Source: Catenulispora pinistramenti (GTDB lineage Bacteria > Actinomycetota > Actinomycetes > Streptomycetales > Catenulisporaceae). From it: a stretch of 64,000 nucleotides of DNA. The stretch's first letter is position 1. Every line of letters begins with the position of its first letter. This document shows, one piece after another, positions 26,630 through 33,881 of the stretch. The DNA lies in assembly GCF_018274385.1 (NCBI RefSeq), contig NZ_JAAFYZ010000009.1:1-64000 (forward strand). Reading direction: 5' to 3'. The position numbers and the translations under genes were made by a program. Below the pieces are notes generated by a model. The model had not been told where the DNA came from and did not search any database. It saw nothing but the letters and a program-made list of their open reading frames with translations.

Positions 26630-26649
26630 GAACTTGACCAAGCTTGACC
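26630..26649 (-). promoter_or_regulatory. Copy 1 of the repeated 20-bp promoter/operator motif
   Basis: GAACTTGACCAAGCTTGACC on the plus strand (minus: GGTCAAG-CTT-GGTCAAG-TTC). A perfect direct repeat of GGTCAAG with a 10-base period, about 70 bases before the first gene of the DUF6879/XRE module. A possible -10 (TAGCGT) follows on the minus strand. Same motif at 24951-24970. Confidence 0.55.
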
Positions 26650-26715
26650 GGCAAGCGTCACGAGTCCGGACACGACGAAACCCCGACACGTTGTTCTCAA
26701 AATGCCGGGGCAAGG

Positions 26716-26750
26716 CCTTCGGAGCCTGTGACTTGAGTCACAGGCGAAGG
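26716..26750 (-). terminator. Hairpin after the mycoredoxin gene
   Basis: CCTGTGACT (26725-26733) and AGTCACAGG (26736-26744) form a 9-bp palindrome, extended by CCTTCG (26716-26721) and CGAAGG (26745-26750). It starts 5 bases after the mycoredoxin stop on the minus strand. No U tract. It also marks the edge of the island. Confidence 0.65.
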
Positions 26751-26754
26751 AAGA

Positions 26755-27012
26755 TCAGCTGGCCAGATCAGCCTTGAGCTGCGCCAACGAAGGGTTGGTG
26801 CGAACGATCGGGTCGCCGCCGCTGGCGGGAATTGTTACCACGGTCGGGACGGTCTGGTTGCCGCCGTTGACGCTCATCACGTACTCCGCGGCGTCGGGCA
26901 CCTGCTCGATGTCGACCTCGGCGAATCCGATGCCCTCGCGCTGGAGCTGGCTCTTCAAGCGGCGGCAGTAGCCGCACCAGGTCGTCGAGTACATCGTGAT
27001 CTGGTCGCTCAT
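26755..27012 (-). CDS. Mycoredoxin-type glutaredoxin-like protein
   Basis: 85 residues from ATG 27012 (AGGAAG upstream). Thioredoxin fold with the redox motif in TTWCGYCRRLK (Cys about 13 and 16) and cis-Pro region QTVPTVV. Mycoredoxin-1 reduces mycothiol-mixed disulfides in actinobacteria, replacing glutaredoxin, and has the same size and CGYC motif. It is divergent from uvrD2 with a 112-base shared promoter region; the same pairing is found in mycobacteria. Confidence 0.88.
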   Translation of the reverse strand: MSDQITMYSTTWCGYCRRLKSQLQREGIGFAEVDIEQVPDAAEYVMSVNGGNQTVPTVVTIPASGGDPIVRTNPSLAQLKADLAS

Positions 27013-27124
27013 CTTCCACTTCCTGTCGGGTGTCGGGAACATCCGGTGGGTGCAACCACGGCGGGGGCTCGATTCTTCCGCATGCGCGGCGTGGCTTGTC
27101 GGCTGTTGATGCGAACATGGACGG

Positions 27125-29380
27125 ATGGCGCAGACTCCTCCTGGCTCCGGACCGGTCGCCGCCGGCGGGCTTCTGGAACAGCTCGACCCTGAGCAGCGTG
27201 CCGTGGCTGAGGCGCTGCACGGGCCGGTGTGTGTGTTGGCCGGGGCCGGGACCGGGAAGACGCGGGCTATTACGTACCGCATCGCTTATGGCGTCGCGAC
27301 TGGGGAGTACATCCCGAGTCAGGTGCTGGCCGTCACCTTTACTCAGCGGGCGGCTGGGGAGATGCGGGGGCGGCTGCGGCAGCTGGGTGCGGGTGGGGTG
27401 CAGGCGCGGACGTTCCATGCCGCGGCGCTGCGGCAGCTTCAGTACTTCTGGCCGAAGGCGGTTGGCGGGCCGAATCCGCAGCTGATCGACTCGAAGATCC
27501 CGCTGGTCTCGGAGGCGGTGCGGCGGTTGCGGCTGCATGCCGAGCGGGCTGAGTTGCGGGATCTGGCCGGTGAGATCGAGTGGGCGAAGTCGACGCAGGT
27601 GGTGGCCGACGACTATGCCGGGGCCGCGGCCAAGGCGCTGCGGACGCCGCCGCGGGACGCCGCTGAGGTGGCCAAGGTCTACGCCGAGTACGAGAGTGCC
27701 AAGCGGGACCGCAACGCCATCGACTTCGAGGACGTGCTGCTGCTCACCATCGGCATCATGGAGGACCGGCCGGACATCGCCGCGACGGTCCGCAACCAGT
27801 ACCGCTACTTCACCGTCGACGAGTACCAGGACGTCAACCCCCTGCAACAGCGCCTGCTGGACTGCTGGCTGGGCGAGCGGGCCGACGTCTGCGTGGTCGG
27901 CGACGCCAGCCAGACCATCTACTCCTTCACCGGCGCCGATCCGCGCTATCTGCTGGACTTCGCCGACCGCTTCGACGACCCGACCATGGTCAAGCTGGTC
28001 CGTGACTACCGCTCCACGCCGCAGGTGGTGGCCCTGGCCAACGCCCTGCTGGACCGCGCCGAGGGCCGGGCCGCCAAGGCCCGGGTCCAGCTGATCGCGC
28101 AGCGGGCGGACGGGCCGCGGCCGAAGTTCGCCGAGCACCCGGACGCCGAGACCGAGGCCCGCGAGGTGGCCCGGGAGATCAAGAAGCTGGTGGACGCCGG
28201 GGTCCGGCTCTCCGAGATCGCCGTGCTCTACCGCATCAACGCCCAGTCCGAGGAGTACGAGCAGGCCTTCAGCGACGTCGGCGTGCCCTACATACTGCGC
28301 GGCGTCGAGCGCTTCTTCGAGCGCCCCGAGGTCCGCGAGGCGATCCAGGTCTGGCTGCGCGGCGCGGCCAAGGCCCGCTCCGACAACGCCTCCGACGCGC
28401 TGCCCGGTCTCGGCGCGGGGGGCCCGGACGAGGACGAGGGGGAGAGCCTGGCCGAGGAGGTCCGCGCGATCTTCTCCAGCCATGGCTGGACCCCGCTGGC
28501 CCCCAAGGGAGCCGGGCGCCTGCGCGACCGGTGGGAGTCCCTGGCCGCGCTGGTCTCGCTGGCCGAGGAGTACGGCCGCACCCATCCGGATGCCGGTCTC
28601 GACCGGTTCAGCGCCGAGCTGCGCGAGCGTGCCGACGCCCAGCACGCCCCGACCGTCGAGGGCGTCACCCTGTCCACCTTCCACGCCGCCAAGGGCCTGG
28701 AGTGGGACGCGGTCTTCCTGGTCGGCATGACCGAGGGCATGATGCCGATCACCTACGCCGAGACCCCGGAGCAGATCGAGGAGGAACGGCGGCTGCTCTA
28801 CGTCGGGGTCACTCGCGCGCGCGAGCGGCTGTTCCTGTCGTGGGCACTGGCCCGCTCGCCGGGCGGCCGGGCCTCGCGCTCCCCCTCGCGCTTCCTGGAC
28901 GGGCTCCGCGGCGGCGTGGGCCGGGACCACCGCGAGGGCGCGGCGGGCGCTGTCATAAGGGGCGGCGCGGCCGGACGGCGCCGCAGCTCCGGCTCCTCGG
29001 CCGACACCGAGGACCGTCCGCGCCGGACCGTGGAACCGATCACCTGCCGGGTGTGTCACCGCTCCCTGATCGACGCGGCCGAGCGCAAGATCGGGCGCTG
29101 CGAGACCTGCCCGAGCGACCTGGATCCCGAGCTGTTCGAGACGTTGCGCGAGTGGCGTTCGGGCCAGGCGAAGAAGCAGAAGCTCCCCGCCTACTGCATC
29201 TTCACCGACGCCACGCTGACCGCGATCGGCGAGTCCTGCCCGGCCACCCCCGCCGCGCTGACCCGGATCGCCGGGGTCGGCAAGGCGAAGGCGGACCGGT
29301 ACGGCGAGGAGGTTCTGGGGATCATCGCGGGTTCGTGGCCGGGTGCCGGTACGCCGGCTGATCCGGATACCGAGCGATAG
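27125..29380 (+). CDS. uvrD2: UvrD2, superfamily 1 DNA helicase with tetracysteine and HRDC domains
   Basis: 751 residues. Motor motifs: AGAGTGKTR (about 40), VDEYQDVNP (about 235), GDASQTIYSFTGAD (about 258), TFHAAKGLEWDAV (about 518), VGVTRARERLF (about 560). After a basic linker come two cysteine pairs, CRVCH (about 640) and CETC (about 659), the zinc-like module specific to UvrD2, then an HRDC domain (about 675-740: LPAYCIFTDATLTAI and RIAGVGKAKADRYG). UvrD2 is the essential 3'-5' helicase of mycobacteria. It converges on the membrane-protein pair with only 21 bases between stops. Confidence 0.95.
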   Translation: MAQTPPGSGPVAAGGLLEQLDPEQRAVAEALHGPVCVLAGAGTGKTRAITYRIAYGVATGEYIPSQVLAVTFTQRAAGEMRGRLRQLGAGGVQARTFHAAALRQLQYFWPKAVGGPNPQLIDSKIPLVSEAVRRLRLHAERAELRDLAGEIEWAKSTQVVADDYAGAAAKALRTPPRDAAEVAKVYAEYESAKRDRNAIDFEDVLLLTIGIMEDRPDIAATVRNQYRYFTVDEYQDVNPLQQRLLDCWLGERADVCVVGDASQTIYSFTGADPRYLLDFADRFDDPTMVKLVRDYRSTPQVVALANALLDRAEGRAAKARVQLIAQRADGPRPKFAEHPDAETEAREVAREIKKLVDAGVRLSEIAVLYRINAQSEEYEQAFSDVGVPYILRGVERFFERPEVREAIQVWLRGAAKARSDNASDALPGLGAGGPDEDEGESLAEEVRAIFSSHGWTPLAPKGAGRLRDRWESLAALVSLAEEYGRTHPDAGLDRFSAELRERADAQHAPTVEGVTLSTFHAAKGLEWDAVFLVGMTEGMMPITYAETPEQIEEERRLLYVGVTRARERLFLSWALARSPGGRASRSPSRFLDGLRGGVGRDHREGAAGAVIRGGAAGRRRSSGSSADTEDRPRRTVEPITCRVCHRSLIDAAERKIGRCETCPSDLDPELFETLREWRSGQAKKQKLPAYCIFTDATLTAIGESCPATPAALTRIAGVGKAKADRYGEEVLGIIAGSWPGAGTPADPDTER

Positions 29381-29401
29381 CCGCGGATCACCGGTCGCCG
29401 A

Positions 29402-30649
29402 TCACAGGTCGGGGCAGACCGCGGCGAGCTGGGAGAGCAGCGCTGTCTGGAGATCGGCCGTCCCGGGCGTGAGCCCGTCGAACTGCGACTGCACCGCCGA
29501 GGACAGCGGCGTGGCCGTGGTCCGGAACCGCGGATCGACCGGCTCCAGCCCGATCGGCGTCGCCGCGTTCAAAGACGCCCCGGCCTGCTCGGCCCCGCCG
29601 CGGATCGCCAGGTAGTCGCCGAACTGGGAACAGTCGGTGATGCGGTCGGTGACTTCCACGTCCAGCCCCTCGACCCCGATCATCTGCGCCGGTCCGGCCA
29701 GGTCGCTCTGCGCGCTCACCCCGGGGACGATCGGGGGCTTGGGCAGCGGCACCGCGATCTGGGCGGCGTCGGAGTCGATGTGCAGCCAGTAGCGCACGAC
29801 CGGGTTCTGCGGGCTCGGGGCCGGGCTGCCGGTCACCGCTGTGGCGCTCACCTGCGGCGGCATCAGCGTCAGTGCGTCGCCACAGAGCCGGTAGAAGCTG
29901 GAGGTGGTGGTGAAGCCGAGGTTGCCCACGATTCCGCCCAGCTCGTCGACGGCGCCGGCCCCCGGATCGGCCGTGGGGTGGCCGGGGTCGAAGGCCAGCG
30001 TGAGGGTGGTCGATGGTCCGGCCGGCCGGCCCTTCGCGGCCGAGGTGCGGACCGACACCGTGACGCCGGTCGGGTACTCCCGCAGGTTCAGCGCGTCGCA
30101 GTGCACGGCGACCAGGCCGGTCAGCGATTCGGCGTCGCCGGGGGCGAGGTTCATCCGGCCCGGCGTGGCCAGGACGTCGACCCCGGGCACCGTCATCCGC
30201 AGGTTGGTGACGTCCACCGGCTTCGCGCCGTCGTTGCGCACCGCGATGGCGAAGTGCGCCTGCAGCGGGGTCTGGAGGCTGCCGGGCAGGTCGACGCCGC
30301 CGTAGTCGCCGGACTCGCTCAGGGTCAGCGCGGCGCTGCCGCCGAGCAGGTGCAGCAGCGTCCGGTCCTGGGTCCGGGCCTGGGCGCCGTGCAGGTCGCC
30401 GCGGTGCACGGCGACCCCGGTCGCCCCGGCCCCGGCGGCCACCGCGACCGCCAGCAGTCCGGCCAGCACCAGGCGCCGGTGCCGCTCCGGATCGGTCTCA
30501 CGCACCGAGCGCACCGAGCGCACCGAGCGCAGCGGCGTCCGGTCGCGGAGCCGGTGCCAGGCCGCGGCCACCCGGTGCGGCGGGGTGACGACCGGCGGGC
30601 CGGCCTGCGGGTCGAGCAGTTCGTCCTCGGACTCGATCAGGTCGGTCAT
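29402..30649 (-). CDS. Membrane-anchored protein of unknown function (pair member B)
   Basis: 415 residues from ATG 30649, overlapping the upstream gene's TGA by one base (TGATG). Cytoplasmic N-terminus of about 70 residues with a SVR triplet repeated three times, one helix (LVLAGLLAVAVAAGAGATG), then an extracellular part. This begins with a beta-sandwich-like segment (FAIAVRNDGAKPVDV, MNLAPGDAESLTG, VHC) similar in plan to segments of the partner protein, and continues with a C-terminal domain containing a few Cys. No known family recognised. Likely acts with the coupled upstream product at the cell surface. Confidence 0.7.
   Translation of the reverse strand: MTDLIESEDELLDPQAGPPVVTPPHRVAAAWHRLRDRTPLRSVRSVRSVRETDPERHRRLVLAGLLAVAVAAGAGATGVAVHRGDLHGAQARTQDRTLLHLLGGSAALTLSESGDYGGVDLPGSLQTPLQAHFAIAVRNDGAKPVDVTNLRMTVPGVDVLATPGRMNLAPGDAESLTGLVAVHCDALNLREYPTGVTVSVRTSAAKGRPAGPSTTLTLAFDPGHPTADPGAGAVDELGGIVGNLGFTTTSSFYRLCGDALTLMPPQVSATAVTGSPAPSPQNPVVRYWLHIDSDAAQIAVPLPKPPIVPGVSAQSDLAGPAQMIGVEGLDVEVTDRITDCSQFGDYLAIRGGAEQAGASLNAATPIGLEPVDPRFRTTATPLSSAVQSQFDGLTPGTADLQTALLSQLAAVCPDL
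30501..30527. repeat. Three tandem 9-bp repeats inside the pair-member-B gene
   Basis: CGCACCGAG repeated three times without change. On the minus strand it encodes Ser-Val-Arg three times in the cytoplasmic segment just before the membrane helix. In-frame repeat number could vary between strains. Confidence 0.8.
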
Positions 30650-31920
30650 CAGCACGCCGCCTTCTCCTGCAGGACCAGATCGCCGGCCAGCCGCAGCGAC
30701 CCGGTCAGCGCCTGGTCGATGAACACCGGCTGGGGCGGGGCGCCGCCGGTGGTGTCCGTCTCCTCCAGCATGGTCTCGCCGAGGATCGGGGCACCGGCCA
30801 GCACGCTGGTGCAGTTGTGGATGGAGATCGTCAGCCGGGCCGAGGCGGACGCGCCGGGGGCGAGGTTGATCACCGCCGGCTGCCAGTCGGTGCGCAGTTC
30901 GCTGTCGACCAGATAGGCGGGGTCGGAGCGGGTGGTCAGAACCTCGGGGTGATTGCTGATGTTCTTCACGGTGAAGCCGAGCGCGAAGGTGCCGTCGGAG
31001 GCGGGGGTGAGCACCTTGTCGTAGCCGAACTCGATGCTGCTCGGGAACCGGCCCGCGTTGCCGATCGCGATCGTGCGCTGGGTGGCCTTGTCCGCCGCGT
31101 ACTGGGCGCAGGCGCCGCTGTCGGCCGAGACGATCTGCGGGACCGAGGTGCCGTCCGGGCTGCCGAAGTCGAGCTGTCCGACGTCCGCGTTCAGATGGGA
31201 GGACACCGTGACCCGGGTCGGCAGGGTCAGATCGCGCAGGTCGCCGTCGGCGTCGCGGACCCGGGCGTGGACGGCCGGGAAGGCCAGCGCCGACCCGCCG
31301 CCGACGCCGTCGGTGTCCGTGCCGAACATCCCGGTCTGCTGGCCCAGGAGCACCGAGGGGCAGAACAGCTTGACGGTCAGCGCGACCTCGGCGGTGCCGC
31401 CGGCGGGGATCCGCGCCGAGGGGCCGAGCGGCTTCCAGCCGGTGCTGGACATCATCAGGGTGCCGGCGTCGACGCTCACCGAGTCCAGGGTCACCGCGTC
31501 CGGGCCGTTGTTGGCGATCTCGACGAGGTACTGGCCCATGGCCGAGCTGCTGGCGGCGTTGTAGGACGAGGCCGCCGGGTCGCCGTCGACCACGGAGTCG
31601 ACGGCCAGCGAGACGACCTCCGCGCGGTCCGCCGCACCGGCGACGTTGTCGAACCAGGCGGTGCAGGCCCCGCCGATCGCGCAGGCCAGGACGATCGCGG
31701 CCGCGGCGGCGGTGACCTCCCGGCGCGAGCGGCGCAGCCGGCGGCCGCCGGCGCGGACGGCGGCCAGGCGCTCGCGGAAGGTCAGGACCCGCCGGGCCGG
31801 TTTCTCGGCCGGCCCGTCCTCGGCTTCCAGGTCGTCGATCCACTCGAAGACCTCTTCGCCGTCCTGGATCGGGCCGAAGACGTCGTCCCCGTCGCCCGAC
31901 GGATCGCGGTTCATATCCAT
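30649..31920 (-). CDS. Membrane-anchored protein of unknown function (pair member A)
   Basis: About 423 residues from ATG 31920 (GGAGGG about 11 bases upstream; a second ATG at 31914). Acidic N-terminus, Arg-rich stretch, one helix (EVTAAAAAIVLACAIGGACT), then two extracellular segments of the same plan: YLVEIANNGPDAVTLDSVSV ... IPAGGTAEVALTV ... FCPS, and FTVKNISNHPEVL ... NLAPGASASARLTI ... HNCTS. Each looks like an immunoglobulin-like beta domain ending in a Cys. No family recognised. Heads a two-gene operon next to uvrD2; the 449-base gap upstream separates it from the whiB7 leader. Confidence 0.72.
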   Translation of the reverse strand: MDMNRDPSGDGDDVFGPIQDGEEVFEWIDDLEAEDGPAEKPARRVLTFRERLAAVRAGGRRLRRSRREVTAAAAAIVLACAIGGACTAWFDNVAGAADRAEVVSLAVDSVVDGDPAASSYNAASSSAMGQYLVEIANNGPDAVTLDSVSVDAGTLMMSSTGWKPLGPSARIPAGGTAEVALTVKLFCPSVLLGQQTGMFGTDTDGVGGGSALAFPAVHARVRDADGDLRDLTLPTRVTVSSHLNADVGQLDFGSPDGTSVPQIVSADSGACAQYAADKATQRTIAIGNAGRFPSSIEFGYDKVLTPASDGTFALGFTVKNISNHPEVLTTRSDPAYLVDSELRTDWQPAVINLAPGASASARLTISIHNCTSVLAGAPILGETMLEETDTTGGAPPQPVFIDQALTGSLRLAGDLVLQEKAAC

Positions 31921-32369
31921 ATGTGCTCGCGCCCTCCCGCGCTCCCAGCGCTTACCCGCGCGCTCCCACGCTCTCAGATCCCCGCCCTTGGGCCCCTCGC
32001 GCTGATCGCTTGCCGCTCCCCGTCGCTTATCCCATCCTCGCTCATCTTCTCGCGAAGTTTTCCAGAAAGTTGGCGTGAAAGGGGTGACAGCCCCGTTCGC
32101 TTCTGACAGCATGTTCAGCGTCGAGGTTGGGGGCAACTGTGTCGACCGGGGTGGGGGCCATCGGAGCCGGAAAGTTTGGGCTCAAGGGCATAACCGCAGG
32201 TCAAAAATAGTTTGCGGTCCACAATGGGGATCACTTAACCTTCCGATGCGGGCGAGGGATCGCCCAAGGCGCCCCGCGCGCCGCAACTGAAGATTTCCAC
32301 CTGTAAACGTGTGGTGCCGACTGCCAGCGGCTCCTGCCACACCGAGGCGAATGTAAGGAGGCGAGTTCC
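31921..32369. other. Divergent intergenic region between the membrane pair and the whiB7 leader ORF
   Basis: The left half (31921-32100) is free of coding signal and should hold the minus-strand promoter of the membrane pair, which I cannot place. The right half carries a plus-strand promoter (32201-32241) and the start of a leader transcript, with a hairpin GTGTGG (32309-32314)/CCACAC (32337-32342) shortly before the AAGGAGG of the 136-codon ORF. Confidence 0.6.
32201..32241 (+). promoter_or_regulatory. Likely whiB7 promoter with AT-rich box before the -35
   Basis: AT-rich TCAAAAATAG (32201-32210) immediately precedes -35 TTGCGG (32212-32217); 18 bases later comes -10 TAACCT (32236-32241). 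WhiB7 binds sigma-A and uses its AT-hook on A/T-rich DNA just upstream of the -35, including at its own promoter, so this is the expected layout for autoactivation. Transcription would begin near 32248, giving a leader of about 710 bases. Confidence 0.6.
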
Positions 32370-32780
32370 ATGAGGTTGATGACCGATGTCGTCATCGAAG
32401 GCGTGCAGGCCGTGATTCCTGCGCCGGTTTTCCGTGCGTCCGAGAGCTCCGCCTCCGCTCACCGCCTGGTGTCCGGGCAGGAGTGCTTCGGCTCGGCCTT
32501 CGCCGCTGCGCGGGTGGAGTCCGTCTCCGGTACCGGCCTGGCCGGTGCGGCCGGCTTCCTGGGGCTCATCGCCCTGGGTGCGGGTCTGCTGGAGCGGCAC
32601 GGCTATGTCGGTCTGCAGGGACAGGAGCGTCCGCGCCCCGTCACGCAGCCGGTTCTGGCCCAGGCCCAACTGAGTGGCACCTCTGAGCGCGATGACGACG
32701 GCAACGACAGCAGCAAGGGCGACAACGGCAGCAAGCCGATGACCCCGTGGGACTTCCGTACCTCAGGTCCACCCGGATGA
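32370..32780 (+). CDS. Hypothetical 136-residue protein encoded in the whiB7 leader
   Basis: ATG 32370 follows a perfect AAGGAGG 8 bases upstream, the best ribosome site in this stretch, and third-position GC is high, so the frame looks translated. One hydrophobic segment (LAGAAGFLGLIALGAGLL, about 58-75) may be a membrane helix; the tail is Asp/Asn/Ser/Lys-rich. No family recognised. Its stop overlaps the ATG of the 16-codon uORF (ATGA), so ribosomes finishing here could start the uORF that runs into the terminator. It could be an unusual long regulatory uORF or a small membrane protein made before whiB7. Confidence 0.6.
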   Translation: MRLMTDVVIEGVQAVIPAPVFRASESSASAHRLVSGQECFGSAFAAARVESVSGTGLAGAAGFLGLIALGAGLLERHGYVGLQGQERPRPVTQPVLAQAQLSGTSERDDDGNDSSKGDNGSKPMTPWDFRTSGPPG

Positions 32781-32827
32781 AGAACCCTCTTCAGCCGGCA
32801 GGACTTGAGGCCGCGGAATCCCGATAA
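32777..32827 (+). CDS. whiB7 upstream ORF (16-residue leader peptide)
   Basis: MKNPLQPAGLEAAESR, then TAA at 32825-32827. The frame begins at an ATG overlapping the preceding stop, runs through the whole 5' arm of the terminator, and ends in its loop. Ribosome position on this frame would therefore decide whether the hairpin forms. uORF-controlled readthrough of a terminator is established for whiB7/wblC in other actinobacteria. The peptide shows no amino acid run, so the signal is more likely general ribosome slowing by antibiotics than charging of one tRNA. Confidence 0.6.
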   Translation: MKNPLQPAGLEAAESR

Positions 32828-32852
32828 GGGATCCGCGGCCTTCGTGTTTCTC
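32809..32852 (+). terminator. Intrinsic terminator (attenuator) in the whiB7 leader
   Basis: GGCCGCGGAATCCC (32809-32822), loop GATAA, GGGATCCGCGGCC (32828-32840) with one bulge, followed by TTCGTGTTTCTC. U-rich tails are rare in this genome, which makes this a real intrinsic terminator. It sits 110 bases before whiB7 on the same strand. A second hairpin, CCCGGC/GCCGGG at about 32911-32935, lies between it and the gene. Confidence 0.8.
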
Positions 32853-32961
32853 AACGCACGACAGTACGGCCCGCGACGGTGACCCCGGAGCGGGAGCGGT
32901 ACCGCAAGACCCGGCCTGAAGAACTCAAGCCGGGAGCAACCAACTGACGAGGTGACTCACA

Positions 32962-33303
32962 GTGCAGAACGTGTTCGACACGGTCGTCGAGCAGACCGAC
33001 ACCACCCTGCCCTGCCGGGCTTACGACCCGGAGGTCTTCTTCGCCGAGACCCCGGCCGACGTCGAGTTCGCCAAGGCGATCTGCGTCGAGTGCCCGGTGA
33101 AGGCCGCCTGCCTGGCCGGCGCCCTGGAGCGCCGGGAGCCGTGGGGGGTCTGGGGCGGTGAGCTGTTCGTTCAGGGTGTGATCGTCGCCCGCAAGCGTCC
33201 GCGGGGCCGTCCCCGCAAGGACGCCGCGGTGGTCGAGGCCCAGATCGCCGCCGAGGCCGCCGCCGCGGTCGAGGCCGCCAAGAAGGTTGCGATCCCGGCA
33301 TGA
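32962..33303 (+). CDS. whiB7: WhiB7 (WblC), iron-sulfur transcription activator of antibiotic-resistance genes
   Basis: 113 residues from GTG 32962 (GAGGTG upstream). Four cluster-binding Cys at 18, 41, 44 and 50 (C-X22-C-X2-C-X5-C), then the sigma-contact turn GVWGGE (62-67) and the AT-hook RGRPRK (81-86) that distinguishes WhiB7 from other Wbl proteins. The Ala/Glu-rich tail is longer than in mycobacteria. WhiB7 binds the housekeeping sigma factor and switches on intrinsic resistance genes when translation is disturbed. In mycobacteria whiB7 also lies beside uvrD2. Regulation: own promoter, uORF and terminator upstream. Confidence 0.95.
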   Translation: MQNVFDTVVEQTDTTLPCRAYDPEVFFAETPADVEFAKAICVECPVKAACLAGALERREPWGVWGGELFVQGVIVARKRPRGRPRKDAAVVEAQIAAEAAAAVEAAKKVAIPA

Positions 33304-33455
33304 ACACCCACGGTCTTCCGCGCCAGCAGATGCTGCAGAAATCCGGCCACCGGGCCGAGAACCCGCAGCTGATTCAGCAGGACACGCAGTTCCAGCAGTA
33401 CCCGAGACAGATTTCAGCGACCGCCGAGACCGGCGATCCCACAAGGAGTTTCAAG

Positions 33456-33608
33456 ATGCTATTCCAATACGAAGAAGCCGCACGCTACCGATCACAGGAG
33501 CTGCGGGACCAGGCTGAGCGACAGCGCTTCCTGCGCGAGGCCAGCCGTCTGCGCAAGCAGAGCACCCGGCGCGCGCGCCGGACGTTCGCCGGGATGTTCC
33601 TGAACTAG
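33456..33608 (+). CDS. Small Arg-rich helical protein, 50 residues
   Basis: ATG 33456 has AAGGAG 9 bases upstream. The product is one long charged helix: MLFQYEEAARYRSQELRDQA, then an Arg-rich end (RRARRTF). The same frame is open from an ATG at 33300 that overlaps the whiB7 stop (ATGA), which would give 102 residues; the internal start is preferred for its ribosome site. Probably cotranscribed with whiB7. No family recognised. Confidence 0.6.
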   Translation: MLFQYEEAARYRSQELRDQAERQRFLREASRLRKQSTRRARRTFAGMFLN

Positions 33609-33710
33609 GGATGTCCCTGAACTGAAGGAGCGGCACGGCGGGCGGCGCGAGCGGCCCGCCGGCTGCCGGAGCGGGATCGGGGGTCCCTTCCGGCGGTGCC
33701 GATCATATGC

Positions 33711-33744
33711 GAGAGCGGGCCTCAGGCTTCTGAGGCCCGCTCTC
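33711..33744. terminator. Perfect bidirectional terminator between the whiB7 unit and mrp
   Basis: 15-bp perfect arms GAGAGCGGGCCTCAG (33711-33725) and CTGAGGCCCGCTCTC (33730-33744), 4-base loop, then GGGTTTTCC. Serves the converging whiB7 and mrp transcripts. Confidence 0.85.
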
Positions 33745-33881
33745 GGGTTTTCCGGCGTCAGCGACCGTCGGCCCTTGAGGGCTCCGACCGCATGCCTTCA
33801 TGGTCGCATGTAGTCAGAGCCCTGCGAAGCGAGTTAATTCGCGGGCCGTCCGCCCGGGCCGCCGCGTATAAACGCGCGAAT

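Noticed and set aside
32311-32373. A 20-codon GTG-started ORF overlapping the start of the 136-codon ORF (ATGA)
   Set aside because: No ribosome site before it; the overlap may be chance. Worth remembering only if the whiB7 leader proves to hold a chain of coupled frames.
33300-33608. 102-codon start for the gene after whiB7
   Set aside because: The ATG overlaps the whiB7 stop, but the internal ATG at 33456 has a much better ribosome site and the extra 52 residues lack a recognisable pattern. Left as an alternative.
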